Below, piece by piece: positions 34,501 through 44,219 of a DNA stretch of 64,000 nucleotides (the first letter of the stretch is position 1; every line of letters begins with the position of its first letter). This DNA comes from Trebouxia sp. TZW2008 (taxonomy: Eukaryota; Chlorophyta; Trebouxiophyceae; Trebouxiales; Trebouxiaceae): positions 228-64,227 of the forward strand of contig BDIU01000262.1 of assembly GCA_002118135.1 (NCBI GenBank), written 5' to 3'. The notes beneath the pieces were generated by a model. It was not told the origin of the DNA. It was given only the letters and a program-made list of their open reading frames with translations, and ran no database searches. The position numbers were made by a program, and so were the translations under genes.

Positions 34501-37500
34501 CAAACAAGCAGACAATCACCAGCAACTCATTGGCTGAAGCAGGCAGTCGTTTGCAGTGTTTGGCACATGCTACACACAAGCAACTGCTTGCAGTGTGTGT
34601 TGCAGGCCACACACAATCAATTGCTTGCAGTGCCTGTTGCAGGCCACACACGTGCAATTGCTTGCAATGTATGTCACAGGACACACATATTCAGTTGTTT
34701 GCAATGTATGTTCCAGCGCACCAGCAGTAGAACTTCCCCAATGTCTAACATGACTTGCTTCCTGACGTATACATGCCTCTGCTGCAACATCAAGAGCGAC
34801 AACACAGCATACAAGATAACGTCCTGATACAGGGACACTTTATCTGGGAAAAGTGTCCAGTCAGGACACCAACGGCGCACTGTACATGAATACAAACAAG
34901 GTCCTACATGCTCAAGAGCGACAAAGCAGCAAACAAGAAGAAGCTCACCAGCAGTAGCATCAGTGGCTTGTGCAAAGCCCAACATGATTCGCTTCCTGAC
35001 ATGATTTACATGCCTCTGTTGCAGCATCGCAATCTGCTGCTCCACCAAGGTGTCCCGCAGCATGCCAATGACTCGGTGTCTGAGAGTGAGCTTTTGCCTT
35101 TTTGCTGCGTCCTTTAGCTGAAGTTTAGCTCGATTGGCTCGTTTTTCAGAGGGAGAAATGCGACCACTGCTGAAGAACTCTTTTGGCAAGCGCACAGCCA
35201 TCACTTCATCATATTCTGTGTAAACAAATTACTTTGTGACAACCTGTGTGAATGTTAGGCTTTGTGGAACACAGCTGTTAGTCCATCACATCTGCGTGGG
35301 CTCTTGCTGAGCATCTATCTCACCATGACCTGTGTATTGTGTGATGTCAGACCAAGCACAAGTGCAGACAGCCAGCCTCAGCTCACGTCAGCTCACATCA
35401 GACATGGCAAACCTGGAACACATGTGCCTATGCAATATCTGCATACATGCACAGCTCAGTCTGTCACAGCAGACCAGGCACAAGTGCAGCAGTCAGTGTC
35501 AGCTCAAATCACTGAGCTAATTTGCAGCACTGAGCCATTACACTAGAGTGCATCATACCACTGTTCAGTTTTTCTGAGCTAATGTGCAACTTTGGGCCAA
35601 CGCACTAAGGTGCATCTCACCACTGACAGCTTTGCACACAAGGTCGTTCATCTTGTCCAACACATTTTGGACACCCAACTGCCTCATGGCAATAGCTGTT
35701 TGTAGTTTGTCCCAGATGTCGCTTTGCTGTAGAGCCGTCAAGTGTTCATCTGCCGCACTCTTGCAAATGCCATCTCCCATGCTTGCCTGCAAACAATAGT
35801 GTTCACATGATCAAACCGGATCAGGTCATCTGTTGCAGTACACAGGTTTGCACACAGCTTAAGCTTGATAGAAAGTGCAGATCAGACGCTTGGGCAGCTG
35901 TCAACTGCTTTTGCCGCATTTTCTGAGATGTCCAAACTTGAGCCTATACTCAGTATTGTCAGGCCTTTTTGCTTGCACAGCCCAGCACCAATGCCCACAG
36001 CTCTCCATGTACCTGGCGCTGGGTCAGTAAAACCTCACTAGACAGGGTGTGAATAGTGATGACCATGATGCAAGCGCCCAAGTCAAAGGCGTACAACGTC
36101 TCTTGCTGGTGACAAGGCTGCACCAGTTGCACAAGCTGTTGCAATGTTCAGAACACCATACTGACAGAGCATATGTACACTGACAAGGGGAGATGGGTGC
36201 AGGCGTGCAGTGTTGCAAACAAAGTTCATGATCAGAATAAATTCAGCACATTTGTTCTGCATCAGCACAAAACAGCTTCTGACTGGAACTGTCTGGAGGC
36301 AGCTCACTGCTTCTGGATGCACCAAGCTGCGTACTGAGTTTGGCCAGCAAGCATACAAATGATGTTTACAGCGCTCATATACATCTGTCAACAAACATTT
36401 TGGCTGGACATTCATGTGCTACATTTGCACGCTGACTTTCCCAACGTGTTTGTCGTTGAGCATGCATGTGACATGCACACTGGTGTAGTTAGTGACGCCC
36501 ATTGCATGTCATGGCGCATGGCACAGATCTGTTGGTGTGGCAGATGATCACTCACCACAATGTCCAGGACCACTTGTTCGTCTGAGCGCTCAAGATTTGC
36601 ACAGATGCGTCGTACATAGCAGCCATATGCAGCCTCAGGAAACAGCGCTGCATTGGGAGTGGCACTTGCATCTGATGACCCTGTATGCAGCGCCGCAAGC
36701 TTGAAAGGAGTTAGACATGTCAAAGTCACATGCCATGGCTGCGGGTGTTTGTAGCAGGCTTTATCCATTGTGGGCAATGAATACAGCCAAGAAAAAGAGT
36801 TATGGAAAAAATGCAGTCGTCGCTGTTGATGCACATCATGTCTGAGATGACACCAAGCAACATGCCCTTAGCCTGTGAACTCATACACAAACCAGCCAGT
36901 CATGGCGGAAGGAATGCAGTTTGTGGAGAATGATTGACGCACCTTCAACAATGAGATGGTTTCCAGCATCAAAGCAGTCTCTCAGATAGCCCTGGGGCCC
37001 AGGGCAGAACTGTTGGTTGGAAAGCCCCAGATGATGCACCTGCGTCAGAATCACAGTATGAAGACAAGGGAGAAAAGCCAAACAGCTATACTTCTGGGCA
37101 TAACATGTAACCAGACAGTTTTAGCAGGAGCCGGTGTGATCGAACTCAGCCTGCAAGTGCTGCCTCTGAGGCACAAAAGGGCAAACGCTTCAAACAAACA
37201 ATTGATGCAGGTTTGGGGCTGTGCATGATTGGCTGTGCTCATAGAGCACTATGCAGATGGCGTATAGGGATGAAGGCAAAAGCAAGCATGCCTGTCTGGC
37301 ACAAGCTAAAGGTCACTCATGCATACATCCTGACTGTGTCTTGTCTTCAATTAGGCAACAGCTGAAAGTAGGTATAGTTGGTGCATTTTATGCTTGCATG
37401 CATTCAGACACTTGCACTTACGCATGCGCAGCTGCATCATCAAGCTTGAGCAACACTTACAGTAAAGAACATCTGAAGTTGAGGGCAGTGGTCTGAGCTG

Positions 37501-38720
37501 TCTTTGATCCCTGCGACAGCTGTCTGCCACATTTGAGTGAGGTAGGCGTTGATATCTCTGTTGCTGGCTGCTAGGCTGTTCTGCCTCGTCACAACGTATA
37601 GAATGATCGGCTGCTTGCCAATCCAGGCAGAGTTCTGTGTCAGGTGCAACTTCTCCTGCAGGAGAATGAAAGTGTAATTGAGGTGTAAATGAATGAAAGT
37701 GTAATCTAAGTGGAAATGAAAGAAAGTGCATTTGAAGTGTAAAGTGCCTGCATCGCTGAATGTGCCTGTATGAGGCAGCAATTGCAAGCTTGCCAATGAT
37801 TGCAGCCATCACAGAGCTGCAAAGCACAAGTCTGCAGCTGCAGAATCAGGCAGCAACTCAACAACAAACCAGCACTTTGCACTTCTGCATCGCCTTTTGA
37901 CGATGACACTGATTCATTGCCTGAATCATACTGTGCAGCCAGGCTACATGCAGTAAAGCCAGCTGCTAGCAAAACATAATTTCATGTGTGCCTGCGTAGC
38001 TGCAAACCTGAAAGATGACAGAGATCTCAGGCAGATCTTGGTCAAGGCTGTCAATGTAAACTAAGACAGCGTCTGCTGCTGTCAGAGCTGCCTTGCAGAA
38101 GAGGCGCAAACTTGTGCTGCCAGCTTCCCTGATGGAATTGCCCATGCAGAGGACATGCAAGGGTACTTGGCCATGAATGGTTGTTGGCAACACAACCGGA
38201 TGAGCAGCTGCTGCAATGCTGCTTGAAGAAGCCAGGGCATGCTCTGCACTGTCTGCATGGCCGACCGCTACAGCCTCTGAGGCCTGCGACGGCAGACAAT
38301 GCGTCGAATGACAGCGACGACAGAGCACACGCAGGTAACAAAGGCTCTGCAGGTCAAGATAGTGCAGACGTCAAGTGATTCCACAGCCTGGCAGCGCGAA
38401 ATAGTACCGACCGCGGCATTTAGAAGGGCCAGTGCGCCATATTGGTGTTGAGCTGGGGGGCAACGTTCGGTTTCTCTAGGCCCGGCTCGAACGGTGTCGT
38501 CCCGCCTGTGAGTCTGCAGTTCTTGAACGCCGTAGTCTTCCGGGTTAGACGAACAGTACTCGACACCGAGTTCCGGTTCAGACAGGAAGTCTCCAATGCT
38601 TGGATCCATGTTGGCTGACTTTGTAGCGATTCGTGATCCTCGTAGAACCCGCACAGATACGACTTTAAACGCACTTTGTGAAGCAAATGACGAGCTTGTA
38701 CGCGGCGTGCTACTGTTCAT
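31570..38720 (-). CDS. Long multi-exon gene, probably helical-repeat protein; family not recognised
   Basis: A run of exon-like minus-strand blocks. ATG at 38720 (MNSSTPRTSSSFASQ). About 38330-38008 (VPLHVLCMGNSIREAGSTSL to LPEISVIFQ|gtttgc) joins in phase to about 37655-37463 (EKLHLTQNSAWIGKQPIILY to LQMFFT|gtaagt). Then about 37040-36910 (FCPGPQGYLRDCFDAG), 36690-36553 (AAYGCYVRRICANLERSDEQ), 36380-36090, 36080-36000 (ACIMVITIHTLSSEVLL), 35790-35620, 35200-35000, 34340-34135, 33290-32935 (NSIKALCGWALAKIAQ), 32170-32040 and a final 31860-31570 with stop. The blocks are helix-rich and Leu/Ala-rich like armadillo or HEAT repeats. The region around 38100-37500 loosely recalls a nucleotide-binding fold but lacks a P-loop. 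It could be two genes. Exon joins beyond the second are not verified. Confidence 0.4.
32203..32455 (+). repeat. (GACAT)n pentanucleotide microsatellite
   Basis: About 15 near-perfect GACAT units at 32222-32301 after a CACGA/CACCA lead, and a degenerate second block at 32403-32455. It lies in an intron-like stretch of the long minus-strand gene. Confidence 0.95.
33240..33660 (-). repeat. Truncated upstream copies of the 33290-32935 exon start
   Basis: Three or four degenerate repeats of the reading ALLACRQECELHKNSIKALC (for example CLHACRQECNIHKDCIKAVY near 33620-33550) upstream of the real exon on the minus strand. Each carries a tctgcag-like motif. Confidence 0.65.
33668..33905 (+). repeat. 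75-bp direct repeat, two copies, about 165 bp apart
   Basis: About 33668-33745 and 33831-33905 share GGCAGAGCAGTCAAAGCTGT, CAATGCTTTGACAATCACAC and GCTGAGCCTGTCTAGCATG almost without change. That makes it one of the youngest duplications in the window. It includes the dispersed GCCTGCTGAGCCTGTCTAG motif. Confidence 0.85.
33905..34110 (+). repeat. Degenerate GAATGAA-type simple repeat
   Basis: A-rich tract of GAATGAA, AAAATGAAT and AAGAATG units. It is non-coding in appearance and its frames are by-products. Confidence 0.85.
34570..34715 (+). repeat. About 45-bp minisatellite, 3-4 units
   Basis: Units like CAATTGCTTGCAGTGCCTGT followed by TGCAGGCCACACAC, diverging toward the right end. Confidence 0.75.
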
Positions 38721-39312
38721 AGAGTGCAGCGAGCGGCTGCTGTGATTGGTGCGCACAGCATACGGTGAGGTTGCTGCGACCAGTGCTGCGACACATGCTG
38801 CGTCAAGTGCTGGGAAGCAATGCTATGACTAAGTTTCGCACTTATGCGTCTTCTTCTTCTGCAGTGTGACAGCTGCACAGTCGTGCATTGACCTGAGCCA
38901 GGCTGACCAGCCGTTTTCATCTCATTCAATCAATGTGTTGAAAGTCTCCGCAGAGCAGACAACATTCAGGATGCCTCGATTTGCACTTGCAATCTTTACA
39001 TGTGCATCTGGCAATGCTTGTCAGATGCACTTCAATACTGTCGGACTGGCTCTATCAAAAGTGCTGCTGTCAACATTTTTTAATGTTCATCGGTACAACT
39101 GTATTGTCAAGTCCGAAAAGCACAGCAGGTCATTGCGCGCACTGCACTACAAACGCAATCAACATGACATGAAGGGACACTGTGCTTACATCTGAAAAGA
39201 GTACATTTGCCTATTGGTAGTCTGACAATATGATACACAACTAGTACCACTGTTGAGGACGCACTCAGTCTTTAGGAGGTCTACATCTCTAGAGTATCAA
39301 TTTAACTAACTG
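38721..39312. other. Interval without a recognised gene
   Basis: Between the start of the long minus-strand gene and the 3' end of the stress-protein gene. One plus-strand open frame (38866-39195) has no recognisable motif and no clear splice signals. Confidence 0.35.
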
Positions 39313-40145
39313 TCAATGCATGACAAGGACAGTCTTGCTGCAGACTTTGGTACAATACTGTGTAACAGAGCCAACAATGAACTTGACTTGTCTGCCTTTA
39401 TTGTGGGCAGCCATGACCACCAATGCAGCCCCAAGCTGCTCTGCTTGATGACATACAAATTGACCAATACTGTCTGCATCCGCTGTACCTTTCAGCACAG
39501 TCACCTTGTACTGAGCCTGCAAAACCAGTTCACCAATGATCAAGCTGTTATCCAATGCAGCACCAGCTCACAAGCTGCTATCGGCTTACCCCTTGCTGTT
39601 CACACGTGTGGATAAAGCGCTCTTGTATCCAATTGTGCGCTTGGTCCACCTGTATGAGCCAAATCAACAAATCAACAGATTATGCGGCAGGCATTCTTAT
39701 GTTCAGTGCATGCATGCAACTTTTGGAATACTCTGTAGCTCACCAGTATATCCTCTTGCTGTTCTGATTGCTGAACTACTGATGTGAAGTGTGAATGGGG
39801 CACAACGTGTAGTACATGTATTACATCACCTGCATAGCAAGCCTGTGCCATAAGATCACATACACCAAGCCCTGCTAGGTCACGAAAATGTGACAAATGT
39901 ACCGTGCTTGTAGATGTTTTCCAATGCCCATTCAAGAGCTCGCTCATTTTCCTGTGCAAGAGCTTGATTTCAGCCAGGCGCACTGAGCAACTGAGGCGGT
40001 GCTGCTAACTGCTATCCCTTGGGCAATTCCACACCTCTGTATCGTCCACAGGGACGAGAACATTGCGGCTTGTGCTGACTTCAGTGATGTCAAGCGAGCG
40101 TCTTCCGTCGATCGACCGTCTGCCGTCGATCGAGCGTCGCGACAT
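39313..40145 (-). CDS. Universal stress protein (USP) family
   Basis: Spliced model, five exons: 40145-40035, 39951-39903, 39829-39744, 39649-39590, 39516-39313. Phases agree and it gives 169 aa ending VLVMH, stop TGA. It begins MSRRSIDGRRSIDGRRSLD, a Ser/Arg repeat encoded by a 24-bp tandem duplication. The USP fold follows: RNVLVPVDDTE (strand 1), NERALEWALENIYKHG (helix 1), DVIHVLHVVPH (strand 2), GAALVVMAAHNKGR, VGSVTQYCTK. In ATP-binding members the loop is G-x2-G-x9-G-S/T. Here the first two Gly are Ala and Asn, so ATP binding is doubtful. USPs are small alpha/beta proteins of stress responses, some kinase-linked. The introns are only 73-94 bp and contain no exon copies. It is divergently paired with the TPR-like gene. 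Confidence 0.9.
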
Positions 40146-40417
40146 GATTTCTCAATGGTCACGTCAGTCCCTCACAGCAACCTTTGGAGACGCTGACGAT
40201 GCCTTAGTCCTTGTGACGAGTGAAGGTTCAGGTATCAGCATGCGATCAGCGAAATTGTGTAGCATGGAGTTGTGATTTTGCTCTGAGGCCTTTGCAAGAA
40301 GAGCAATAGAAGTTACAACTTCTTTATGACAGGGTCAACTGCACATGGCATGGTGAACCGCATATAGCTCGCGGTACGCGTACGCTCTGTGACAAGGTCT
40401 GCAATCAGGTGCTGTGT
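40146..40417. promoter_or_regulatory. Divergent promoter interval, USP and TPR-like genes
   Basis: The 272 bp between the USP ATG and the most upstream in-frame ATG of the TPR-like gene. It contains short CG-rich palindromes (GCTCGCGGTACGCGTACGC near 40365-40385). No TATA box was recognised. Confidence 0.45.
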
Positions 40418-43400
40418 ATGCTGCGGGCTGAATGCTCAACAAGTGATCCTGAGACTGGTGTCAACCACATACCTCAGACATGCTTGGCTCGCTATACGCT
40501 GCTGGGGCTCCGACTTGCTGCCAGCATGCGCGCGGCAGGCATCAGCCAAAATTTGCCGGACCATTCCAGGCGTCTTGCACAGCGCCACAACTTCACCGGC
40601 AATTTGGTTCTAGTTGCTGCGGTCAACGTCGCGGTATGCTGCTTTATTTGCATGCCATAGGACTGGTCTTGCCAAGATGGTGCTCAGCTTGATGCGAACG
40701 TAGGCAGAGCAAGCTCAAGACAAATAGGCTTCAATGTGCATGCCGTGGCGCACGGCGAGGTACGAGGACTTCCATTGTGATTGATCAGCAGCTTCACAAT
40801 CAAGGTGCCTTTGCAAGCGATGCGTGTAGATTTCATTTGCCAATGAGTTATTTTTCATGAAGCAGGCATCAGAGCTAGTCGCTCAAGGGCAACAGAAGTA
40901 TGATGCTGGAGACAGAAAAGGGGCATTGAGGCTATTTGAGCAGGCCTTGCGCAAGGTACAGCTTGCTGTGTTGTAGCCACAGTGTTTTGCCATTGTAGTG
41001 ACACTCGATATGTTGACATGCTCAAGGTAACAGTAATGGAAAGGAACCAAGCACTGCACGCTGACTTCAATGGTACTTCTGAGAATTTTCTTGGTAACAA
41101 AAGCATTTGTGACATCAAGCGATCATTGTTCAATTGTGCCAGGGGCAGTCAGCCAGTGAGATTACCTCTGACGCTGTGATGCAGGACCCTTCTCTGAAAG
41201 AGCGACAAGCAGCATTGTTCAACTCAACATGCGTCCATGCTGGAAATGGAGATGTCGAATTTGCACAGGTCACTCTCAGAGGTACAGTGTTTTCTTGACG
41301 TAGCGACACTTGATATAGTGCCATTCCCAATGTGAAATCGTAAACTTGAGAATCATGCACTGCACTCTGCTTGCAATGGTACCTCTGACCAGCAACAACT
41401 TGATGTCGTGACAAATCTCTTGATTACCGACGCAGTCATTACGTCAAATAATAGTTGCAGTATTGCTGAGTTTGCCAAGGCTTGCTTACATCTCAAAGTT
41501 GTGTCCACCACATCTTGAGCAAATGCACCAGCAACAGGATGCATGAACGATGGGTTGCATTCGCTGCAGATGCTATCAATTGCGGTCTGGATTTTGAAAG
41601 TGCCATGCAGAATGGAGATTATGTTCAGCTCAAAAGCTCTCCACAAGTACGTCTTTCACCTCTTCTTCACAGTCTGGGAATACAGTATCAGTTGCTTGCT
41701 CTGTCAAAGCAACCAGACGTACACGCATCAAAGTCTTGCACAAGCTCGCCAAATCCCCGCCTGAAACATCTGTGATACAGGTTGTGATACAACCCAGAAA
41801 GTTTGCACATGCATTCACAGCCTGGGAGTAAAGCATGAGTGCTTGCACTGTCAACAAATTTGTCTTGCAAGCAACAGTATTGTGCTCATGTTCCCCAGCC
41901 CCCCCCTCCGGCTGAAACCCCCCATGGTGCAGGTCATTTTACATTTCCAGATTTGCACAAGCATCAAAGCAAATAAAAGAAGCAGCTCAGTATCTTGCGC
42001 ATGCTCCCTCACCTCCACTGAAGCAACCGATATACATATCATGATAAACTCACAAAGTTTGCACATGCGTTCACAGTCTGACACAGCATCAATGCTTGCA
42101 CTGTCAATGCAATCAGACTGAAAAACAATAGACCTGCTGCTCCCCCAAGTGAAGCACCCATGGCACAGGTCATGCTACCACTCAGAGAATTTGCACATAA
42201 ATTCATAGTCCGAAACAGCATCAGTGCTTGCACTGTCATCGCAACCAGACCTATAAGCAATGTTCCGGGACCCCCAACTGAAGCATTCATGCTGCAGGTT
42301 ATGATACAACTCAGGAAATTTGCACAAGCATCAAAGCGAATAAAAGAAGCAGTAGGCACAGAAGCGTCAGCGCCACAGCTTGCAAAGGCAGTCAGCCAAG
42401 GCGCGATCAAGCCTGGAGATCTAGCAGATATACTCAACACTGAGATCAAGGGAGGCATGGACACCTCTGCTTTTGGTAAGCTTTGTTTTGTCTGCATCGA
42501 GCTTGCAGATCTGGCGCACATACTCAACACTGGGATCAAGGGTGGCATGGACACCTCCGCTTTTGGTAAGCTTTGTTTTGTCTGCATGAAAACAGGCCAA
42601 TCCTGAGTTTCTGTATACTCAAAACTGAGATCAAGGAAGGCATGGACACCTCTGCTTTTGGTAAGCTTTGTTTTGTCTGCATCGAGCTTGCAGATCTGGC
42701 GTACATACTCAACACTGGGATCAAAGGTGGCATTGACACCTCTGCTTTTGGTAAGCTTTGATTTGTCTGCATGAAAACAGGCAGATCCTTAGCTTCTGTA
42801 TACTCAAAACTGAGATCAAGGAAGGCATGAGCACCTTCGCTTTTAGAAAGCTTGGCTTTTTCTGCATCGAAACAGACAAATCCTGAGCTTCTGCACACTC
42901 AACACAGAGATCAAGGGAGGCATGGACACATCTGCTTTTGGTCAGCTTTGTTTTGTCTGCATCAAGACCTGCAGATCTTGAGCGTTTGTATACTCAGCAC
43001 TGAGGTCAAGGGAGGCATGGACACGTCTGCTTTTGGTAAGCCCCTTCAGTTTTGCCTTGAGGCAGGGGAGCCATATTGAATATGGATGCAAATGATCTGC
43101 TGCATTTGCCACCTGTCTTGCCTTTCTGTGCTGAAAACATGCGCGAAGACAATTGTCTGCCAACTTTTGTACAGGTCATGATCGTTTTGGTAGACATGTG
43201 GCAACGAAGGTGCAACAGCATCCTGATGAAGGAAGCACAGGCCATGAGTCATGCATACCCGCTGTTCTGGAAGATGCGATCTGCTCAGAATGCTGGCAGA
43301 TTTTGATTGCAATGCTAATGCATAGTACGCAAGCCCATGATGAGTCCAGAACAGCCATAGCATCTGGAATGTTTGCAGAAGTTGACTGAACAAGTGTTAT

Positions 43401-43511
43401 TGTGATGCAGGAATTTTGCGGCGTGTTCTCCTGATTATCCTGGTTGCAATTTTCAGTGGAACAGCCCTGTTCTTTTTGGGTCTCAAGTATGCATTCCCTG
43501 AGTACAGATAA
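40418..43511 (+). CDS. TPR-like protein with C-terminal membrane anchor, possibly plastid
   Basis: Spliced model, six exons: 40418-40633, 40866-40955, 41185-41281, 41570-41646, 42298-42475, 43411-43511. All are GT-AG in matching phase, giving 252 aa. Exon 2 gives a TPR-type helix pair (QGQQKYDAGDRKGALRLFEQ), exon 3 RQAALFNSTCVHAGNGDVEF, exon 4 INCGLDFESAMQNGDYV. Exon 5 ends LNTEIKGGMDTSAFG and exon 6 encodes one hydrophobic segment (VLLIILVVAIFSGTALFFLG) and stop. The pattern matches conserved plant and algal TPR-like proteins thought to sit in the thylakoid; I recall the pattern but no firm name. The N-terminal 70 residues could be a transit peptide (inference). ATG 40526 is an alternative start. 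Exon 5 is flanked on both sides by arrays of its own truncated copies. Confidence 0.78.
41760..42220 (+). repeat. Four truncated upstream copies of TPR-like exon 5
   Basis: Copies near 41760-41818, 41900-41986, 42010-42076 and 42140-42210 repeat the intron tail (CCCCCAACTGAAGC), acceptor and start of exon 5 (VMIQLRKFAQAS). Each is followed by the same spacer (GTGCTTGCACTGTCA), so the unit is about 110-140 bp. They are progressively diverged. Confidence 0.82.
42433..43045 (+). repeat. Exon 5 end plus six downstream copies, about 93-bp unit
   Basis: The parent exon end (42433-42475) and donor are followed by six copies beginning at about 42523, 42618, 42708, 42802, 42898 and 42992. Each repeats CTCAACACTGAGATCAAGG, CATGGACACCTCTGCTTTTG and the donor GTAAGCTTTGTTTTGTCTGC. 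Spacing is 90-96 bp. Several keep an intact donor. Confidence 0.9.
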
Positions 43512-43951
43512 CACAAGGCGCAAGCTTATATTGGGACCTTATGATGCATGATTTCTGACAAACTCAACACAGAAGCAATATGCTTGCATTCAGATTTGGC
43601 AACGGAAATGGCGCAGCACAAGTCAGTCAACAGTCAATTTTTGGCAAGCTTCAACTACATCAAATTCAGTTCTATCGATGTGCCTCAGCCAGATGACTGT
43701 CAGCAGTCAAAACATGATTTCAGCTGCAAAGCTGATGCAGTTGTGCGTAGATGAGGTTGTGTGCGAAGATGCACTAGGTGCTATAGAGTTGACTTTGACA
43801 GTGACTCTTGACCTGATGTTGCAATGATGGGCAGTACACATCTTTCATGCATGGTGTCATTGCTTGCGAATGGCTTGCAAACGCCGCATGGGCATGCTGA
43901 TCGCACTGCTATGGTCAGTTTTAAATGATTGGTGTGTACTATGCTTGCAGC
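43512..43951. other. Interval without a recognised gene
   Basis: 3' flank of the TPR-like gene. A short Met-rich reading at 43870-43913 (MACKRRMGMLIALL) could be a first exon of the next small gene, but the implied intron would be only 37 bp. Confidence 0.3.
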
Positions 43952-44119
43952 ATGAGGCAAGGCAAGGTCGTCTACTTGCAAGCAAATCTTCAAAGAGAGC
44001 TTTACAACATACACACTTGGAACAAGATTGCATATGGGATTTCTGGCATTTTCCTACCATTTCTGCCAATTGTATGTATATCTGCGTATGCCAATCTCTG
44101 GGCCTCTGAAGCTAAATAA
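43952..44119 (+). CDS. Small single-pass membrane protein, hypothetical
   Basis: Fifty-five codons from ATG 43952 (MRQGKVVYLQANLQREL) with one strongly hydrophobic segment (ISGIFLPFLPIVCISAYANL) and a short charged tail ending SEAK and TAA. It follows an acceptor-like ttgcag, so an upstream exon is possible. ATG 43925 is an in-frame alternative. Size and layout recall small accessory subunits of respiratory complexes. This is only a resemblance and no family was recognised. Confidence 0.45.
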   Translation: MRQGKVVYLQANLQRELYNIHTWNKIAYGISGIFLPFLPIVCISAYANLWASEAK

Positions 44120-44219
44120 TTTATTGTTTTACATATTCTCCCTGTGTATTCACTATTGTGTGCTGTGACTCAACTTAAAATGTATGGTACAAAACTATAA
44201 GACAAACTGCAAATGCAAC

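Noticed and set aside
36412..36834. A single 140-codon ORF as one exon
   Set aside because: Good donor context (gtgagt) after DEQVVLDIV splits it. The second half has poor coding character.
20140..43045. CRISPR array
   Set aside because: Repeats are 66 bp or about 93 bp without constant-length unique spacers, in a eukaryotic intron setting.
42160..43079. ORFs repeating ILNTEIKGGMDTSAFGKLCF as a tandem-repeat protein
   Set aside because: Each unit contains a donor splice site, and the TPR-like model splices cleanly from the first donor to 43411. The repeats are intronic copies.
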